Shown here piece by piece: positions 16,414-25,315 of a stretch of DNA of 57,087 nucleotides. The DNA comes from Gammaproteobacteria bacterium (GTDB taxonomy: Bacteria > Pseudomonadota > Gammaproteobacteria > Chromatiales > Chromatiaceae). Under the pieces are notes generated by a model. The model was not told where the DNA came from and did no database searches. It was given only the letters and a program-made list of their open reading frames with translations. How positions within the stretch are numbered: position 1 is the stretch's first letter; each line of letters begins with the position of its first letter. The stretch lies in the NCBI GenBank assembly GCA_020445415.1, contig JAGRGP010000059.1:1-57087 (forward strand), given 5' to 3'. A program made the translations under genes and the position numbers.

Positions 16414-17413
16414 ACTCGCCAAGATTAAGGGGACAGACCGGGCCGCCATTCTGCTGTTGGCCATGGGGGAGCAGGATGCGGCGGCTATCTTGTCTCATTT
16501 GGGACCGAAAGAGGTCCAGGAGCTAGGATTAGCCATGGCCGGCATGACCAACGTTAGCACCACCAGCATGGAACAGGTGATGCGGTCATTCGTCGATACG
16601 TTGCGCGACCAAACGGCGCTGGGCGTGGATTCCGATCAGTATATCCGCAACGTGCTGACCAAGGCCTTGGGTTCGGAAAAGGCGGGCGGGGTTATCGACC
16701 GGATCTTGCTGGGACGCAACAGCAAAGGACTGGAGCAGTTAAAGTGGATGGATTCTCGCTCCATCGCTGAGTTGATTCGCTTGGAGCATCCCCAGATCAT
16801 CGCCATCGTGCTGTCGTTTTTGGATCCCGATCAAGCAGCCGAGGTTTTATCAGAGTTCTCCGACCGGGTGAGGCCCGACATTATCATGCGGATCGCCACG
16901 CTGGATGGAATACAACCGGCGGCGTTGCAAGAGCTGGATGAGATCTTGGAAAAACAGTTCAGTGGCGCTTCAAATGTAAAGTCTTCATCCCTGGGAGGTG
17001 TCAAGACGGCGGCGAACATCCTCAATCTGGTGGAGGGGTCGGTGGAGAGCGGGATCATGGAACAAATAACCTCCAGCGATCAGGATCTTGCCCAGAAGAT
17101 TCAGGACAACATGTTCGTGTTCGAAAACATCATCGATATCGATGATCGCGGCATCCAGACTCTGCTGCGAGAAGTTGCCTCGGACCAGCTGTTGTTGGCG
17201 ATGCGTGGCGCGGATGAGGCATTGAAGGAGAAGATCTTCAAGAACATGTCGAAACGTGCTGCCGAGATGCTGCGTGATGACCTAGAGGCCGCAGCGCCGG
17301 CGCGGTTGAGTGATGTGGAAGCGGCACAGAAGGAAATACTGACCGTCACCCGGCGCTTGTCCGATGCGGGTGAAATTATGTTGGGAGGTGCCGGTGGTGA
17401 AGAGTTCGTCTGA
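16403..17413 (+). CDS. fliG: Flagellar rotor/switch protein FliG
   Basis: A 336-residue C-ring protein that couples the MS ring to the stator. It has the N-terminal FliF-binding domain (DRAAILLLAMGEQDAAAILSHLGPKEVQ), the middle EHPQIIAIVLSFLDPDQAAEVLSEF repeat, and the C-terminal torque domain with FVFENIIDIDDRGIQTLLREV, where charged residues contact the motor protein. Length and motifs are normal. It starts within the end of fliF, and fliH begins inside its own 3' end, so fliFGHI appears tightly coupled. Confidence 0.97.
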   Translation: MPVELAKIKGTDRAAILLLAMGEQDAAAILSHLGPKEVQELGLAMAGMTNVSTTSMEQVMRSFVDTLRDQTALGVDSDQYIRNVLTKALGSEKAGGVIDRILLGRNSKGLEQLKWMDSRSIAELIRLEHPQIIAIVLSFLDPDQAAEVLSEFSDRVRPDIIMRIATLDGIQPAALQELDEILEKQFSGASNVKSSSLGGVKTAANILNLVEGSVESGIMEQITSSDQDLAQKIQDNMFVFENIIDIDDRGIQTLLREVASDQLLLAMRGADEALKEKIFKNMSKRAAEMLRDDLEAAAPARLSDVEAAQKEILTVTRRLSDAGEIMLGGAGGEEFV

Positions 17414-18107
17414 CCTGATGCCCGGAGATGAGGCCCTGGAAATCCGCCGTTGGAGACCACCGACGGTGCGGGCTGGAGAGGAATTGCAGACAGTTGACCC
17501 GGCGCCGGGCTCGTTGCTAACCGCAGAGCAGCTGGAGTCCCTGCAAAAGGCCGCCTACGACGAAGGCTTTGAGCAGGGAAGAAAGGCGGGTTTAAAATCG
17601 GGGCACCAGGAAGCCCTGGTGGAAGGGCGCCGTCAGACCGAAGCACTCATCACTCGGTTTGAAGGGCTCATGCGTATGCTGGACACCCCACTGGAACAGA
17701 TGGACAACCAGGTCGAACAGGAATTGATCGAGTTGGTGATCTCCATGGTCCGGCAGTTGGTCAGGCGGGAGATGAGAACCGACCCAGAGCAGATAATCGG
17801 TGTGGTACGTGAGGCACTGTCGATCCTGCCTGTGTCGTCCCGAGATATCCGGGTGGTACTGCATCCGGACGATGCCGCGCTGGTGAGAAAGATTTACGAA
17901 CTCAGCGAGAAGGAGTTGGGTTGGAAGATCGTAGAGGACCCCGTGCTGGCGCGGGGAGGATGCCGTGTGATCACCGAACTGTCCCAGGTCGATGCAACAT
18001 TGGAATCGCGACTTGCCTCTCTGATTGCACCGCTGCTGGGCGGGGAACGTGACGAAGATTTCGGGCGGAACGAGCGGACACCCCCCGTAGCTAGGCAACA
18101 ACCATGA
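17397..18107 (+). CDS. fliH: Flagellar export regulator FliH
   Basis: About 236 residues. FliH binds the FliI ATPase and docks it to the export gate. The Glu/Gly-rich [22 protein letters not shown] stretch (about residues 40-70) is the GxxxG-like helical repeat typical of FliH. The C-terminal half ([21 protein letters not shown], then [13 protein letters not shown] and [14 protein letters not shown]) is the V-ATPase-E-like domain. GGGAGG at 17383-17388 favours GTG 17397 (or 17394) as start. The ATG at 17364 lacks such a site. It overlaps both fliG and fliI. Confidence 0.9.
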   Translation: MKSSSDLMPGDEALEIRRWRPPTVRAGEELQTVDPAPGSLLTAEQLESLQKAAYDEGFEQGRKAGLKSGHQEALVEGRRQTEALITRFEGLMRMLDTPLEQMDNQVEQELIELVISMVRQLVRREMRTDPEQIIGVVREALSILPVSSRDIRVVLHPDDAALVRKIYELSEKELGWKIVEDPVLARGGCRVITELSQVDATLESRLASLIAPLLGGERDEDFGRNERTPPVARQQP

Positions 18108-19465
18108 GTGCCTCCGGCTCCCAGGCGGTGGAACGCAACAAGATTTGGCGTTCCAGGATCGCGGACTGCCGGCGCCGGGTCAGTGAGAACCGGGGGCTGG
18201 TGGTAGAGGGCAAGCTCACCCGTATGGTAGGACTGACCCTGGAAGCAGTAGGTTGCCGAGCCGCGATTGGTGGTCAATGTGACGTCATTATCAGCAATGG
18301 CGACCGCATCGAGGCCGAGGTCGTGGGTTTTTCGGATGGCAGCCTATATCTCATGCCCACCGGGGATATCCGCGGGCTGGAACAGGATGCCCGGGTTGTG
18401 CCCACGGGCCGGGTATGCGAGGCAGTAGTGGGAGATCATCTATTGGGACGGGTGATAGACGGTGCTGGCCGGCCGCTCGACGACAAGGGACCAATCCACA
18501 CTATCGAACGCCGGTCACTGACCGGACGCAATTACAACCCCCTGGCCCGCACCCCAATCCGTCATCCGCTGGATGTTGGAATCCGAGCCATCAACGCCCT
18601 GCTCAGCGTTGGCCGTGGACAACGGCTCGGCCTGTTCGCGGGGTCGGGCGTTGGCAAGAGCGTGTTGTTGGGCATGATGACTCGTTACACCAATGCCGAT
18701 ATTACCGTCGTTGGGTTGATCGGTGAGCGTGGCCGTGAGGTGAAAGAGTTCGTTGAGAATATCTTGGGGGAAGAGGGTTTGGCCAGGGCGGTGGTTGTTG
18801 CGGTGCCCGCCGATAATCCACCTCTGCGCCGCATGCACGGGGCGATGTTGGCAACCAGCATTGCTGAGCACTTTAGGGATCAGGGGAAGCACGTATTGTT
18901 GTTAATGGACTCGCTGACCCGCTACGCGCAGGCCCAACGCGAGATCGCATTGGCTATCCATGAGCCTCCCGCTACCAAGGGATATCCTCCCTCGGTCTTC
19001 GCCAAATTGCCGCAACTGGTCGAGCGTGCGGGAAACGGTGATCGTGGGGGGGGGTCCATCACCGCGTTTTACACAGTACTCACCGAGGGCGACGACCAGA
19101 ATGACCCGATTGCGGATGCGGCCCGGGCGATTCTTGACGGGCACATCGTGTTGTCCAGGAGACTGGCGGAGAGCGGACATTATCCGGCGATCGACATCGA
19201 AGCATCGATTAGCCGCGCCATGAACGATATTACCGGGCGGGACCTGCAACAGGGGGCCAGGGCGTTCAAACAGCTTTATTCACTGTATCGGCAAAACCAG
19301 GATCTCATCAGCGTGGGGGCTTATGAATCCGGTTCGAATGAAAGCATCGATGCCGCTATCGAGGCAATGCCGATGTTGGAGGAGTTTTTGCGCCAGGGAA
19401 TGGATACACCGATTACTCTTGAACAGAGCCATACCGATCTGATGGCGCTGTTCGAGCCGCAATAG
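18104..19465 (+). CDS. fliI: Flagellum-specific ATPase FliI
   Basis: A 453-residue F1-beta-like ATPase energising flagellar type III export. Walker [14 protein letters not shown] lies at about residues 177-189. The Walker B segment [17 protein letters not shown] and the conserved [25 protein letters not shown] stretch are intact. The ATG overlaps the fliH stop (ATGA). It works with FliH and FliJ, whose genes flank it. Confidence 0.97.
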   Translation: MSASGSQAVERNKIWRSRIADCRRRVSENRGLVVEGKLTRMVGLTLEAVGCRAAIGGQCDVIISNGDRIEAEVVGFSDGSLYLMPTGDIRGLEQDARVVPTGRVCEAVVGDHLLGRVIDGAGRPLDDKGPIHTIERRSLTGRNYNPLARTPIRHPLDVGIRAINALLSVGRGQRLGLFAGSGVGKSVLLGMMTRYTNADITVVGLIGERGREVKEFVENILGEEGLARAVVVAVPADNPPLRRMHGAMLATSIAEHFRDQGKHVLLLMDSLTRYAQAQREIALAIHEPPATKGYPPSVFAKLPQLVERAGNGDRGGGSITAFYTVLTEGDDQNDPIADAARAILDGHIVLSRRLAESGHYPAIDIEASISRAMNDITGRDLQQGARAFKQLYSLYRQNQDLISVGAYESGSNESIDAAIEAMPMLEEFLRQGMDTPITLEQSHTDLMALFEPQ

Positions 19466-19521
19466 GCTATTGCTCGACTTGAGCAACCGCCTCGATTACA
19501 CATAAAAAAGGAGTGGGAAGC

Positions 19522-19959
19522 ATGTCTCCCATCAAACGATTGAAACCGGTGCAGCGGGTATCCGAATCCAGAGAGCAGCATGCGGCAAGGGAATTGGGCA
19601 TTTCTCAACGCAAGGCGCGGGATCAACAGGCGCGTTTGGACGAACTTAGACGGTATCACCAGGAATATCTTGAGCGCTTTCGGCAGGCATCCCGGGCCGG
19701 TATGGCATCCAGCCATCTACTGGAATATCGGGCCTTTCTCGGTAATCTGGAAAAAGCGATCGAAGCACAGGAAAAAATTGTTTCGGCGGGTAGCCAAGAG
19801 TGCGTTAGCCGCAAGGCGACCTGGCAACAAAAACACATGAGAACAAAAGTACTCGGTAAGGTGATGGATCGTTTTGAAACGGCCAGCAAGACGGCGGAAC
19901 AGGCTCGCGACCAAAAAGAGTCGGATGACCGTAATCAGCGCGGGGGCGATGGTGGTTGA
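19522..19959 (+). CDS. fliJ: Flagellar export chaperone FliJ
   Basis: About 145 residues, nearly all predicted coiled coil rich in Gln, Glu, Arg and Ala, with the YHQEYLERFRQASRAGMASSHLLEYRAFLGNLEKAI stretch typical of FliJ. FliJ is the gamma-subunit-like stalk of the FliI hexamer and escorts export chaperones. ATG 19522 is favoured by AAGGAG at 19507-19512. A GTG nine bases earlier is in frame. The 3' end overlaps the convergent FlhB-like gene by 25 bp, so the two transcripts share an antisense tail. Confidence 0.9.
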   Translation: MSPIKRLKPVQRVSESREQHAARELGISQRKARDQQARLDELRRYHQEYLERFRQASRAGMASSHLLEYRAFLGNLEKAIEAQEKIVSAGSQECVSRKATWQQKHMRTKVLGKVMDRFETASKTAEQARDQKESDDRNQRGGDGG

Positions 19960-20264
19960 GGGCTGTCCTCCGGTGCCGGCTGATAACCCGGAGGCCGCTT
20001 TCCGGATACCAGATAAGCAAAACTGATGACCTCGGCGATGGCACGATAAAGCGCCTCGGGTATCTCGTCGCCTAAGGGGATTTGGGAGAGGATTGCCGCC
20101 AATTGGGGGTCATTTTCCAGAGGAACCCCGTGGTGTTCCGCAATCTCCAGGATGCGGCGAGCCACATCCCCCTGCCCCTTGGCGGTAACCACCGGTGCAT
20201 GTGCGCCGTCATAGAGTAACGCGACGGCTACCTCTTGTTCAGAACCCCGATCTTTTCGTGTCAT
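19935..20264 (-). CDS. FlhB C-terminal-like protein (EscU/YscU/HrcU switch family)
   Basis: A 109-residue soluble protein equal to the cytosolic domain of FlhB: EVAVALLYDGAHAPVVTAKGQGDVARRILEIAEHHGVPLENDPQLAAIL, then IPLGDEIPEALYRAIAEVISFAYLV. It lacks the membrane domain and the self-cleaving NPTH motif (the stretch before VALLYD reads SEQEVA), so it should not autoprocess. Such stand-alone proteins occur beside fliK-like genes in many gammaproteobacteria and can partly replace the FlhB C-terminal domain in export switching. The start codon overlaps the stop of the FliK-like gene (ATGA). A Pro-rich C-terminal tail follows the domain. Confidence 0.87.
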   Translation of the reverse strand: MTRKDRGSEQEVAVALLYDGAHAPVVTAKGQGDVARRILEIAEHHGVPLENDPQLAAILSQIPLGDEIPEALYRAIAEVISFAYLVSGKRPPGYQPAPEDSPQPPSPPR

Positions 20265-21547
20265 GCCTTTTCGTCCAGCAGCGGGTAGGGAGCAACGGGC
20301 CGGATCTCTACCTTGCCCTCGCTGGCAACGAGCCTTCCCACTGTTAAACCGGCGCGCTGAAACGCCTGATTCAACAATGGCATTGCCCGCTTTATGCGCT
20401 GTGCTCCCTCTGGCCTTTCGGCGGTGAAGAAACTGGATATCTCGTTGCCCCGTAACACGAGATTTGCCTTGACGGGCCCCAGTGGCTCGAGCTCGAATTC
20501 GATGGCCACCGTCCATCGCGAATCCGTCTGTTGGGACTCCCGTCCCGTTTCCCCGGCAATCTTGACGCGGAAATAGTCGAGCCGCTCGTTGTTCGCCAAC
20601 GGCAGGTCAAAGTGCCAATGCTGGGTGCTGGACTCTGCCTGGGGCAACGAGGCTAGCTGATTGAGCAGGACCCTGGCCAACGCCCCTTCTGTTCGAGAGA
20701 CCAGTTCGGATAACAATCCCTGTAGCGGATTGGTTGAAGACTGTTGTGGCCCGTCGTTACGGTTGCCGGTGGCGGCCCCGGGGGGGGTACCACCGTCAAG
20801 GTGCGTGCGTAACTGCAATAACAGCTGTAATAAACTTCCCTTTAAGTCATTTGCCAGCGTGCCCTGTGTGGCGAGAGTGGATTCGAAGAAGAGTCCCGAA
20901 GCGAGAAACGCTCGCCGTAGCTGTTCGGGAGAAAGCGCCTCCGCGCCATTTATTTGTTGCCCGAGTACTCCTTCGATCGCCTTGGAGATACTGGCCGTTC
21001 CGGGGGAGTGAAAGAGCGATGGGGGCGAAGGAGGTGGGCCTCCCTCCAGGGCGCGGGAAGTCGGTGTGTGGGGGGTCCCGCGCAGCGGCGGAAGCGCGGA
21101 CTCGGAGACCAACGGGGCCACCGCTATGCGGGGCTGTCCGGATGTCTCCCCACGCTCCGGTGGGGTGGAAGCGGGGGGAGTCAGGGGCCTTTCAGCCACC
21201 AGGGACCGCAGTTGGTTCATGAGTGCCGAAACGGGTGTCTCACGGGGAAGCGCCACGCGCATCGCGTTGGCTACGGAATTGTCGTTGGGCCGGTCGCGGA
21301 TTAGCTGCAATTGCAGAGGGTCGGCCGGTCGAATGACCTTGAGCAGCAGCTTATCTCCTGCTTCCAACGCGACGTTGGTTCGTGCGAGAAGTTCAGATCC
21401 GGCGACTCGAAGGCTCGCCTGTCCCTCTCGAGTAGGAGAAACTACCCGGGCCCGCAATACCTGACCTGGGCGCAACGATTCCAGAGCCCGATTGCGGGTT
21501 TGCTCGACGATGAGCTGATACGGGAACTTCGGGTCCGTAATTTCCAT
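20261..21547 (-). CDS. FliK-like flagellar hook-length control protein
   Basis: About 428 residues. The N-terminal region (1-75) is a compact, beta-rich segment (ALESLRPGQVLRARVVSP, GDKLLLKVIRP). The middle is Pro/Ser/Thr/Gly-rich low complexity, as in FliK molecular rulers. The C-terminal FliK domain includes FELEPLGPVKANLVLRGNEISSFFTAERPEGAQRI and LLNQAFQRAGLTVGRLVASEG. It is encoded opposite to fliEFGHIJ and translationally coupled to the FlhB-like switch protein, so the two probably act together on export specificity. I start it at ATG 21547. A second, canonical FliK may exist elsewhere. Confidence 0.8.
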   Translation of the reverse strand: MEITDPKFPYQLIVEQTRNRALESLRPGQVLRARVVSPTREGQASLRVAGSELLARTNVALEAGDKLLLKVIRPADPLQLQLIRDRPNDNSVANAMRVALPRETPVSALMNQLRSLVAERPLTPPASTPPERGETSGQPRIAVAPLVSESALPPLRGTPHTPTSRALEGGPPPSPPSLFHSPGTASISKAIEGVLGQQINGAEALSPEQLRRAFLASGLFFESTLATQGTLANDLKGSLLQLLLQLRTHLDGGTPPGAATGNRNDGPQQSSTNPLQGLLSELVSRTEGALARVLLNQLASLPQAESSTQHWHFDLPLANNERLDYFRVKIAGETGRESQQTDSRWTVAIEFELEPLGPVKANLVLRGNEISSFFTAERPEGAQRIKRAMPLLNQAFQRAGLTVGRLVASEGKVEIRPVAPYPLLDEKA

Positions 21548-21629
21548 GCGCCACAAATGGCCAGATTGCCTAAACGATAACTATAGTCTACACCCTCATT
21601 GGCCGATTTAGAGTCAGGGAGGTGATTCA

Positions 21630-22553
21630 GTGAGCAAAAAGGGCAAGGGTTCGCAGCGTCTGTGGTATTTGCGGCAGCAAGGGGAAGCGGTGAAGGGTCC
21701 GTACCCAAGCGGTTCGATCAGGCGGTTTCTGATACTGGGACGCCTCTCGCTCGACGGGGAGGTGAGCACCGATCTCGATTTATGGCAGCCTATTCATGAA
21801 GTCCCCGAGGTTGTTCCGCCAGATCTCAGAGAGGCACTCCGTGATGGCTCGATAGATGAACTGCATCCCGCCCGCCGCCGTGAAGATGAACGGGTTGGCC
21901 AGGATCGCCGAACCGCGCAGGAACGCGGAGGGCCGAGTCAGGGGAGGGAGGGAGAACGGCGACGTCCGGAGGCAATTCAGGTGCAACAACGCCGCGCGTC
22001 CAGACTTCGCTTGCAGCAGATGGCGAACAAGGAAAGAGGGTTGCCGACGGTTGGCATTGGGGTGGGTCTGGCTCTGGTTTTCCTATCGATCGGTTTTGGG
22101 CTGTATACGGGTCCCCCCGCCCCAAGCGCCGAGTCAAACTGTGTCGCTCCGCCGATGACCGGGGTTAACTGGAGTAACTGCAAGCTGGAGGGGCTGCGAG
22201 CCGAATACAGCGACTTGAAGGGCGCGAAGCTTCTCAACGCGAATCTGAGTGGATCTCGAATGAGTGGCTCCAGATTTGACGGTGCCGACCTGCGTTATAC
22301 TGATTTCACCGCTGCGGATCTTAGTTACAGTGAGTTCGGAGCGGCAAACTTGAAGGGTAGCTCTCTGCGGAATACGGATCTCTCTCATGCAAATCTCAGC
22401 TTCGCCGATCTCAGTTTTACCGATCTGCGAGCTGCCAACCTTGGTAGCTCCATGCTTCATGGAGCGATTCTGGATGATGCCATATGGGTGGATGGTTCAA
22501 CCTGCCGGAGTGGTTCCGTGGGGAAATGCCTGATCGCTCCTTCCAACCCTTAG
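21630..22553 (+). CDS. Membrane protein with GYF-like N-terminus and pentapeptide repeats
   Basis: A 307-residue protein with an unusual layout. Residues about 11-55 (LWYLRQQGEAVKGPYPSGSI and following) resemble a GYF_2-type domain. Residues 80-135 are very Arg/Glu/Gln-rich. A single membrane segment spans about 139-160. About 20 pentapeptide-like units (A/S-N/D-L-x-x pattern, as in FADLSFTDLRAANLG) run from 178 to 285. Two Cys pairs (171/184 and 292/300) flank the repeats. The positive side suggests a cytosolic N-terminus and a periplasmic repeat domain. GTG start with GGGAGGTGA upstream. It lies between the FliK-like gene (divergent) and the AmmeMemoRadiSam genes (convergent). Function unknown. 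Confidence 0.8.
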   Translation: MSKKGKGSQRLWYLRQQGEAVKGPYPSGSIRRFLILGRLSLDGEVSTDLDLWQPIHEVPEVVPPDLREALRDGSIDELHPARRREDERVGQDRRTAQERGGPSQGREGERRRPEAIQVQQRRASRLRLQQMANKERGLPTVGIGVGLALVFLSIGFGLYTGPPAPSAESNCVAPPMTGVNWSNCKLEGLRAEYSDLKGAKLLNANLSGSRMSGSRFDGADLRYTDFTAADLSYSEFGAANLKGSSLRNTDLSHANLSFADLSFTDLRAANLGSSMLHGAILDDAIWVDGSTCRSGSVGKCLIAPSNP

Positions 22554-22587
22554 ATGCGGCGCCTCAAGGGGCCGGGTGCATTAGGCG

Positions 22588-23178
22588 CTATGAGAAAGAT
22601 TCGGTCTCGTAACGCAGCGCGGTGATACCTTGTGGCCAACTGGTGACGGGAAGCCCGGTCTTGCGCTTGAGGTGATTCAGGAAATCCGCTGGATGCGGTA
22701 ACTGTTCCCAGACCGATGGAAGAAACGTGCCCTTGCGGTGGCCGTATTGAAGAATCAGGCCATCGACACCCGGCCGCAGTATCTCCAGTAGTTCCTGTTC
22801 CGATCCGAATCGGATGGGGACCGGTGTACTGAGCACCGCGACATGAATGTCCAGCCCCTCCAGCTCTGCCTGGCGCAGCGGTGGGAATCGGGGGTCTCGA
22901 AAGGCCGCCGCATAGGCGTTTTCCACCACATCGACCACCAGGGGTTGATGTGCCTCCAGGTGTCCGATGCAACCCCGTAGCGCACCTTCGCTATGTAGGG
23001 TGACGAAGCTGCCACGGTGATATTGAAGTGATGTCGGGTACTGGTCCTGGGAGACTTGTAGGGGTGTTCCCAGCTTAACGCCCTGAACAATAGAACCACG
23101 CGCCAGTCTTAGCAAGGTTTGGCGCTCGTCTAGGGATAAGCGCTGGGGCGGGGAACTAGTGGAACCCATAAGCACCAT
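22588..23178 (-). CDS. amrA: AmmeMemoRadiSam system protein A (AMMECR1 domain)
   Basis: A 196-residue AMMECR1-family protein. Typical features are ARGSIVQGVKLG-type N-terminal helices, the core GALRGCIGHLEAHQPLVVDVVENAYAAAFRDPRF with a conserved Cys and His, and LILQYGHRKGTFLPSVWEQLPHPADFLNHLKRKTGL near the end. The biochemical function of this family is not established in bacteria. Its start overlaps the end of the Memo-like gene by 23 bp on the same strand, so the two are co-translated. The radical SAM partner lies divergently just beyond. Confidence 0.92.
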   Translation of the reverse strand: MVLMGSTSSPPQRLSLDERQTLLRLARGSIVQGVKLGTPLQVSQDQYPTSLQYHRGSFVTLHSEGALRGCIGHLEAHQPLVVDVVENAYAAAFRDPRFPPLRQAELEGLDIHVAVLSTPVPIRFGSEQELLEILRPGVDGLILQYGHRKGTFLPSVWEQLPHPADFLNHLKRKTGLPVTSWPQGITALRYETESFS

Positions 23179-23944
23179 ATCCCACTACCCGATCTTTTGG
23201 CCCCGCGGTATCCCCTGAGTTACGCAGATTAAGGGTGGTCGCGGTAAGCCGATGCCGCCGGGCCGCCAGTAGCAGGCCATTGACCGGCGTTCTACCGCAG
23301 GCGTGGTGGTAACCTACACCGTCGGGGTCTAGGGCTTCTATCGCATAGGTCGTAGCGAGATCTAGCTTTTTGGCATCTGAGTAGCTTAGGTAGTGACTGA
23401 GATCCGAGCTAATGACGATCAAGGTTTCGTCACCTCCCCAGAGCGCTTCCAGGATTTCTTGGACCTGCGATGGAGTAGCCCTGCCCACCAATAGCGGGAT
23501 GATTTGAAACCTATTGAGAGCGACCTGCAGAAATGGCAGTTGAACCTCGATGCTGTGTTCGTTATCAAATGCCGCATCTAGCCTGGTTAGTTGTGGTAAC
23601 GCGGCGATCCGGTTTAATTCATGGGTATCGACTGGTACCGTACCCAGCGGTGTGCGGAACCCGCTGTCGCTACTGTAGGCTATGCCATCAAATGCGAGCC
23701 GGTGAGCCGGGGCAAGGATTAGGACGCGTGATATTTTAGCCGCAGAATTCTGCAGTTGGGCATAGGCATGAGCAGCGACCGGGCCGGAATAGACGTAGCC
23801 GGCGTGGGGAGCAATAAGCGCCTTTGGGACGTTGATCATCTCACTTTTTGCAGCCTCAAGATAAGCCTTGACCGCTCCCCGCAGCTGTTGCGGATCGGCG
23901 GGGTAAAAATACCCTGCGACTGCCGGTTCCCTTGTCCGCTCCAC
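23156..23944 (-). CDS. amrB: AmmeMemoRadiSam system protein B (Memo-like)
   Basis: A 262-residue Memo-family protein, related in fold to class III extradiol dioxygenases. Visible motifs are REPAVAGYFYPADPQQLRGAV at the start, ALIAPHAGYVYSGPVAAHAY with candidate metal-site His, DNEHSIEVQLPFLQ, LIVISSDLSHYLSY and CGRTPVNGLLLAARR. The His and Cys residues expected at the Memo active site appear present. It forms one transcription unit with the AMMECR1 gene and is divergent from the radical SAM gene (119 bp apart). Catalytic activity is unproven. Confidence 0.92.
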   Translation of the reverse strand: MERTREPAVAGYFYPADPQQLRGAVKAYLEAAKSEMINVPKALIAPHAGYVYSGPVAAHAYAQLQNSAAKISRVLILAPAHRLAFDGIAYSSDSGFRTPLGTVPVDTHELNRIAALPQLTRLDAAFDNEHSIEVQLPFLQVALNRFQIIPLLVGRATPSQVQEILEALWGGDETLIVISSDLSHYLSYSDAKKLDLATTYAIEALDPDGVGYHHACGRTPVNGLLLAARRHRLTATTLNLRNSGDTAGPKDRVVGYGAYGFH

Positions 23945-24020
23945 GCTTCCTCACCCTTGTGTTTGAATCCCAATAGTAAAGATGAAACCCGGAATGGGAA
24001 AAATCAAGTGCGGGTAGACC

Positions 24021-24026
24021 TATAAT
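24021..24026 (+). promoter_or_regulatory. Possible -10 box upstream of the radical SAM gene
   Basis: A perfect TATAAT lies 38 bp before the ATG in the 119-bp divergent intergenic region between amrB and the radical SAM gene. No convincing -35 box is seen at 16-18 bp, so an activator may be needed or the match may be chance. Confidence 0.3.
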
Positions 24027-24063
24027 TAACCTAGAACAACCCTTCAGTCGCGGAGCGTAAGGG

Positions 24064-25158
24064 ATGATTGACACCCAGATATCTGCCCTGCACCCTACCC
24101 AGTATTGGCACCGGTTGGCCGACGGCCGGGTGCAATGTGATTTATGCCCGAGGGAATGCACCCTCAAAGAAGGACAGGCCGGTCTTTGCTTTGTGCGAGC
24201 TTGCAGGGATGGACGTATCGTACTGACTACCTATGGCCGCTCCAGCGGCTTCTGTGTCGATCCCATCGAGAAAAAGCCTTTGCACCACTTTTTTCCGGGC
24301 ACCGCGGTTCTCTCCTTTGGCACGGCGGGCTGCAATCTTGCCTGTCGATACTGCCAGAACTGGGATATGAGCAAATCCCGGGAAATGGATATTCTGGCGG
24401 AGCAGGCGTCACCCGAGACAATAGCACAGGCGGCGGAGCGACTTGGCTGCCGGAGTATTGCCTTTACGTACAACGATCCGATTGTATTCATGGAGTACGC
24501 CAACGACACCGCGCAGGCCTGTCATGAGCTGGGCATCAAGACCGTGGCGGTCACCTCCGGTTACATTTCTGACGAGCCGAGGGCTGAATTCTTTGCGCAA
24601 ATGGATGCCACCAATGTGGATCTCAAGGCATTCACCGAGCGCTTCTACCACAAACTGACGGGGGGACACCTGCAACCCGTATTGGATACGCTCGTCTACC
24701 TCAAGCGTGAAACCCCGGTATGGTTGGAGATTACCACGTTGCTTATACCTGGCGAGAACGACAGCAGCCGGGAAATCGATGAGATGACCCGCTGGGTGGT
24801 GGAGAATTTGGGCCCTGATGTGCCCCTCCACCTGACCGCGTTTCATCCCGCCTGGAAGCTACAGGGTAAGCCGGCCACTCCACCCGGGACGTTGAAATCG
24901 GCCCGCAGAATCGCCGTTGCCAATGGGATGCATTTTGTCTACACAGGAAATATACACGACAGCAGTGGTGGCAGCAGTTGGTGTCCAGGATGCGGTAGCT
25001 TGCTCATCGAGCGAGATTGGTACCGGTTGGGTACCTGGAATCTGGATCGACATGGTTGTTGCGGTACCTGTGGCATTCGGATCCCGGGGGTGTTCGAGGC
25101 GGTGCCAGGCAAGTGGGGTGCCAAACGGGTGCCAGTCAGAATAGCTGCCTTCGGTTAG
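24064..25158 (+). CDS. amrS: AmmeMemoRadiSam system radical SAM enzyme
   Basis: A 364-residue radical SAM protein related to pyruvate formate-lyase activases. The cluster motif is Cys90-X3-Cys94-X2-Cys97 (CNLACRYC), followed by QNWDMSK. An N-terminal Cys-rich segment (CDLCPRECTLKEGQAGLC, residues about 21-40) and C-terminal Cys pairs (WCPGCGSLL and CCGTCG) may hold extra clusters or zinc. KPLHHFFPGTAVLSFGTAGC and TAFHPAWKL fit the family. It is divergent from the AMMECR1/Memo pair with which it forms a conserved trio of unknown substrate. The ATG has TAAGGG directly upstream. Confidence 0.93.
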   Translation: MIDTQISALHPTQYWHRLADGRVQCDLCPRECTLKEGQAGLCFVRACRDGRIVLTTYGRSSGFCVDPIEKKPLHHFFPGTAVLSFGTAGCNLACRYCQNWDMSKSREMDILAEQASPETIAQAAERLGCRSIAFTYNDPIVFMEYANDTAQACHELGIKTVAVTSGYISDEPRAEFFAQMDATNVDLKAFTERFYHKLTGGHLQPVLDTLVYLKRETPVWLEITTLLIPGENDSSREIDEMTRWVVENLGPDVPLHLTAFHPAWKLQGKPATPPGTLKSARRIAVANGMHFVYTGNIHDSSGGSSWCPGCGSLLIERDWYRLGTWNLDRHGCCGTCGIRIPGVFEAVPGKWGAKRVPVRIAAFG

Positions 25159-25179
25159 ATCGAATGAGAGACACACGAA

Positions 25180-25216
25180 GGGAGTAGGATTATCGCTCCC
25201 CCAGATGGCGAGGGGG
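25180..25216 (+). terminator. Alternative hairpins after the radical SAM gene
   Basis: GGGAG (25180-25184) can pair with CTCCC (25196-25200), or CCCCC (25198-25202) can pair with GGGGG (25212-25216). The two stems share bases and exclude each other. No T-run follows. Likely transcript end of the upstream gene, but this is inferred. Confidence 0.3.
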
Positions 25217-25315
25217 CAAGCAGGCTGAAACAGCGCCGAGAGGCTATGGGTATTTTCTGACACTGGTAAACCCGGCGCAGATTCTCCATAATCCGCCCTT
25301 TTTCCGGAGCACCCC

